Part shown: in pieces, positions 23,168-24,232 of the stretch
Position numbering within the stretch: position 1 is the stretch's first letter
Layout: each line of letters starts with the position of its first letter
Translations under genes and position numbers: made by a program
The notes under the pieces: model-generated
Databases searched by the model: none
What the model was told of the DNA's origin: nothing
The model's input: only the letters and a program-made list of their open reading frames with translations
Source of the DNA: MED-G105 sp039819085
Lineage (GTDB): Bacteria; Pseudomonadota; Alphaproteobacteria; Caulobacterales; Parvularculaceae
Direction: 5' to 3'
NCBI GenBank assembly: GCA_039819085.1
Contig: JBCBSQ010000028.1
Span: 1-24,232, forward strand
Length of the DNA stretch: 24,232 nt

Positions 23168-23311
23168 AGCTCCCCCGTTCACGGGGGAGCTGTCGAGCGT
23201 AGCGAGACTGAGGGGGCATCGCTTGTTCCAAACGCAGTCGTCCGCATGTTTCGAAGCGCTGCTCGCCCCCTTCGTCAGCTTTGCTGACACTTCCCCCATA
23301 AATGGGGGAAG
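23168..23311. repeat. Long composite palindromic intergenic element
   Basis: In order: AGCTCCCCCG/CGGGGGAGCT hairpin (23168-23177 with 23182-23191), a GTCGAGCGTAGCGAGAC segment, GGGGGC (23212-23217) complementary to GCCCCC (23265-23270), GTCAGC-TTT-GCTGAC hairpin (23274-23288), and CTTCCCCCAT/ATGGGGGAAG hairpin (23290-23311). The ordered, two-ended layout is that of the dispersed repeats found between genes in many alphaproteobacteria. Only one copy is in this window. Confidence 0.6.
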
Positions 23312-23385
23312 AGATCCGTTGTGAGGCCAGGGTCGGGGCTATTCCGGACCGGTCCGATCGGATTTCGACCCAATCGCCACTCACC

Positions 23386-24232
23386 TCAAGCAAACGCCGC
23401 CCGGCGCCGGCCGCGCGCAGCGCTTTGCAGGAAACCGTCGAGCAGCGGCTTGGATGAGGCGCGCGCCCCGACAACGCCGCACGCAACGCAGAGCGCGCCG
23501 ACGCTGAGCGCTTCGTCGAGGCCCGCGACGGCCGGCTCGCCCGTCAGCATAATGAGGAAAAGCGCGGTCCCAGCGCCCGGCGCGCCGCCATACCAGGCGA
23601 GGAAACTGCGCGCGCCCGTCGGCAGGGGCGTGCCGTTAAGGGCGATGAGCCGCGGCGCGGCCCGCAGGATGGTGGTGGCCGCAACGGCGAACATCACCGT
23701 CAAGAGATCCGCTTCCGCGAGCCGCGGCAGCAAGAGGAACCCGAAGGCGAAATACGCCGCAGGCGGAATGGCGCGGTCCGCGAGGCGGTGCAGGCGCCGG
23801 CGCGCGGCCGGTTCGCGGCCCGTCTCTTCGCTCCACAAAAGGCCCGCCGCGGCTGCGGCGACGATGATGCCGCCGCCAAGTGCGCCTGCGAGCGCGCCCG
23901 CGGCGACGCCGCCAAGGACCGCGGCGCTTGCGCGAAGCCGGGAAACCTCTCCCGCCGACAGTGACCAGCGGCGCGCGGCGCTTTTCGCTTTTCCGCCGAG
24001 CCAGGCGCCCGCGAGGCCGCAAGCGCCGCCAATCACAAAGCCCTTCAGCATCGACACCGTCGTGTGAAAAAGCGGGGCGAGTTGAGGTTCGCCGGGGCCG
24101 GCGGCGGTCGCCGCGCCAAGGCAAAAGATTGCGGCCGGCGCGCCGAATGCGGCGATCGCGGCGCTTTCAAGACGAACTGCGCGCTTTACGCCAGTTGGCG
24201 CCGGCGCGGCGGCGAGCGTCTTGCGGTCGAAC
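23386..24232 (-). CDS. CPA1-like cation/proton antiporter-related membrane protein, C-terminal part
   Basis: The frame is open from the stop at 23386 to the right edge, so the N-terminus lies outside the window; about 282 residues are visible. It is very hydrophobic, with about seven helices. The segment ARSFLAWYGGAPGAGTALFLIML and the following LSVGALCVACGVVGARASSKPLL match the C-terminal helices of NhaP/CPA1 antiporters (FIGWFGPRGIAS-type). Upstream, TLAAAPAPTGVKRAVRLES aligns with the LxPTDPVL...VRxxLxxE region, but the expected E-x-G-x-N-D is replaced by ESAAIAAFGA. It may therefore have lost or altered ion binding. An internal GTG at 24057 is not a likely start, because homology continues before it. 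Confidence 0.6.
   Translation of the reverse strand, partial: FDRKTLAAAPAPTGVKRAVRLESAAIAAFGAPAAIFCLGAATAAGPGEPQLAPLFHTTVSMLKGFVIGGACGLAGAWLGGKAKSAARRWSLSAGEVSRLRASAAVLGGVAAGALAGALGGGIIVAAAAAGLLWSEETGREPAARRRLHRLADRAIPPAAYFAFGFLLLPRLAEADLLTVMFAVAATTILRAAPRLIALNGTPLPTGARSFLAWYGGAPGAGTALFLIMLTGEPAVAGLDEALSVGALCVACGVVGARASSKPLLDGFLQSAARGRRRAAFA

Larger units (their letters stand above)
23001..23385. other. 385-bp gene-free region packed with palindromic elements
   Basis: No coding sequence is supported. Two distinct palindromic elements (23025-23093 and 23168-23311) fill most of it; the remaining sequence (about 23095-23165 and 23312-23385) has no visible feature. It separates the small membrane gene from the convergent antiporter-like gene. 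Confidence 0.6.

Noticed and set aside
1..24232. Prophage, CRISPR, toxin-antitoxin or defence system
   Set aside because: No integrase, transposase, cas-like, restriction or toxin-antitoxin protein signature and no regularly spaced repeats were found on either strand.

Overview
The window is a high-GC stretch of a Gram-negative genome that reads as an alphaproteobacterium, probably a marine Caulobacterales/Parvularculales-type organism. This placement is inferred from the mreB-mreC-mreD-mrdA-mrdB order, a STAS-MlaE fusion in an Mla-type lipid transporter, a large polar coiled-coil membrane protein resembling TipN, and a typical isovaleryl-CoA dehydrogenase. No rRNA, tRNA, CRISPR array, transposase or phage gene was seen. 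Most of the content is ordinary chromosomal housekeeping; I did not find a clear new multi-gene system.

Layout. 1-5254 (+): the elongasome cluster, with the end of mreB, then mreC, mreD, mrdA (PBP2) and mrdB (RodA). The first 33 bases are not mreB but an exact inverted copy of bases 168-200, most likely a fold-back assembly artefact at a contig end. 5302-5670 (-): a single-domain histidine phosphotransfer protein. 5889-7415 (+): a neurotransmitter:sodium symporter family transporter. 7765-8247 (+): a small hypothetical protein behind a palindromic possible operator, its stop codon overlapping that of a convergent proline iminopeptidase (8244-9206, -). 9492-10211 (+): a helical hypothetical lipoprotein. 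10267-12558 (-): a CHASE2 receptor with a class III cyclase-like domain that has lost its catalytic residues.

12850-16444 (+): a four-gene MCE/Mla-type phospholipid transport operon (STAS-permease, ATPase, MCE substrate-binding protein, outer-membrane-type auxiliary lipoprotein). 16517-17932 (+): an uncharacterised protein with two copies of a DUF4274-like motif and a C-terminal membrane anchor. 17972-20353 (-): a TipN-like membrane/coiled-coil protein. 20510-21289 (+): a single-domain voltage-gated cation channel, divergent from the TipN-like gene. 21410-22582 (+): isovaleryl-CoA dehydrogenase. 22800-23000 (+): a small two-helix membrane protein in A/T-richer DNA with no convincing start codon. 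23001-23385: a gene-free stretch holding two elaborate palindromic elements of the dispersed intergenic type. 23386 to the right edge (-): the C-terminal part of a CPA1-like cation/proton antiporter-related protein that seems to lack the usual Asn-Asp ion-binding motif.

Working together: the left block makes and organises the lateral cell wall, with MreB/C/D as scaffold and RodA-PBP2 as synthase. The Mla block moves phospholipids between the membranes. The Hpt protein, the degenerate cyclase and the TipN-like protein suggest signalling and polarity functions, but nothing in the sequence ties them to each other.
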